A stretch of DNA of 64,000 nt, taken from contig CANCFT010000006.1 of the NCBI GenBank assembly GCA_947377285.1, positions 1-64,000 on the forward strand, read 5' to 3'. Below, piece by piece: positions 63,984 to 64,000 of the stretch. The translations under genes and the position numbers were made by a program. The stretch comes from Bacteriovoracaceae bacterium (GTDB lineage Bacteria; Bdellovibrionota; Bacteriovoracia; Bacteriovoracales; Bacteriovoracaceae). Each line of letters starts with the position of its first letter. The stretch's first letter is position 1. The notes beneath the pieces were generated by a model. It saw nothing but the letters and a program-made list of their open reading frames with translations. It was not told the origin of the DNA and searched no databases.

Positions 63984-64000
63984 ATTCAATTTTTCGGATA

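Noticed and set aside
1-64000. CRISPR arrays, tRNA or rRNA genes, insertion sequences, riboswitches
   Set aside because: No spaced direct repeats, no transposase or terminal repeats, and no cloverleaf or rRNA segments were found by reading. A covariance-model search would be needed to exclude small RNAs.

Overview
The window is AT-rich chromosomal DNA, roughly one third G+C by eye, packed with protein genes. I found no rRNA, tRNA, insertion sequence, prophage or CRISPR array. The gene content suggests a Gram-negative, flagellated bacterium. Evidence includes many lipoproteins and signal peptides, proteins ending like outer-membrane barrels, a CheX-like chemotaxis protein, and several promoters of the flagellar sigma-28 (FliA) type. 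The mix of AT-rich genome, cysteine-rich surface lipoprotein, mevalonate pathway and sigma-28-driven exported proteins fits Bdellovibrionota (Bacteriovorax/Halobacteriovorax-like predators) best. That placement is an inference; no 16S or other phylogenetic marker was searched.

Layout. 1-6.0 kb: uppP and a 1688-residue cysteine-rich lipoprotein. 6.0-8.0 kb: a small exported protein and cinA. 8.0-26.4 kb: the most unusual region. A plus-strand operon (FAD dehydrogenase, NxxGxxAF-repeat protein, CrtI-like flavoprotein, FabG, FabZ, FabI-like reductase) faces an eight-gene minus-strand operon (GbsR/MarR-type regulator, FabF, acyl carrier protein, second CrtI-like flavoprotein, OleA, OleB, OleC, OleD). 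Three exported or membrane proteins lie between them. Together these two operons encode a self-contained fatty-acid elongation module, two desaturase/saturase-type flavoenzymes and the complete head-to-head olefin pathway. They probably make a specialised, possibly polyunsaturated, long-chain hydrocarbon.

26.5-38.8 kb: mostly housekeeping and hypothetical genes (exodeoxyribonuclease III, malate dehydrogenase, a cyclic-nucleotide-binding protein, a U32-family pair, an rRNA-methylase-like gene, a RsmI-like gene). 38.9-44.2 kb: a five-gene, translationally coupled mevalonate operon (fni, HMG-CoA reductase, a GYDIA-type GHMP kinase, mvaD, mevalonate kinase). 44.3-57.6 kb: a crotonase, a pseudo-receiver-CheX fusion, trxB, two paralogous predicted barrel proteins, glpD, a YbjQ-like protein, secA, an M23 peptidase and a PP2C phosphatase. 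57.8-62.5 kb: the conserved prkA-yeaH-spoVR stress operon. The window ends with a TPR-like exported protein.

Regulation. Four well-placed sigma-28-like promoters, of the form TCAA-N15/16-(G)CCGAtAA, precede the giant lipoprotein, a small exported protein, a 692-residue exported protein and the receiver-CheX protein. A fifth, less certain one sits directly before another exported protein. Published work on Bdellovibrio links attack-phase genes to FliA-type promoters, so these genes may form an attack-phase or motility-coupled surface regulon. Convergent gene pairs abut or overlap almost everywhere. Only the mdh pair has room for an obvious terminator hairpin.
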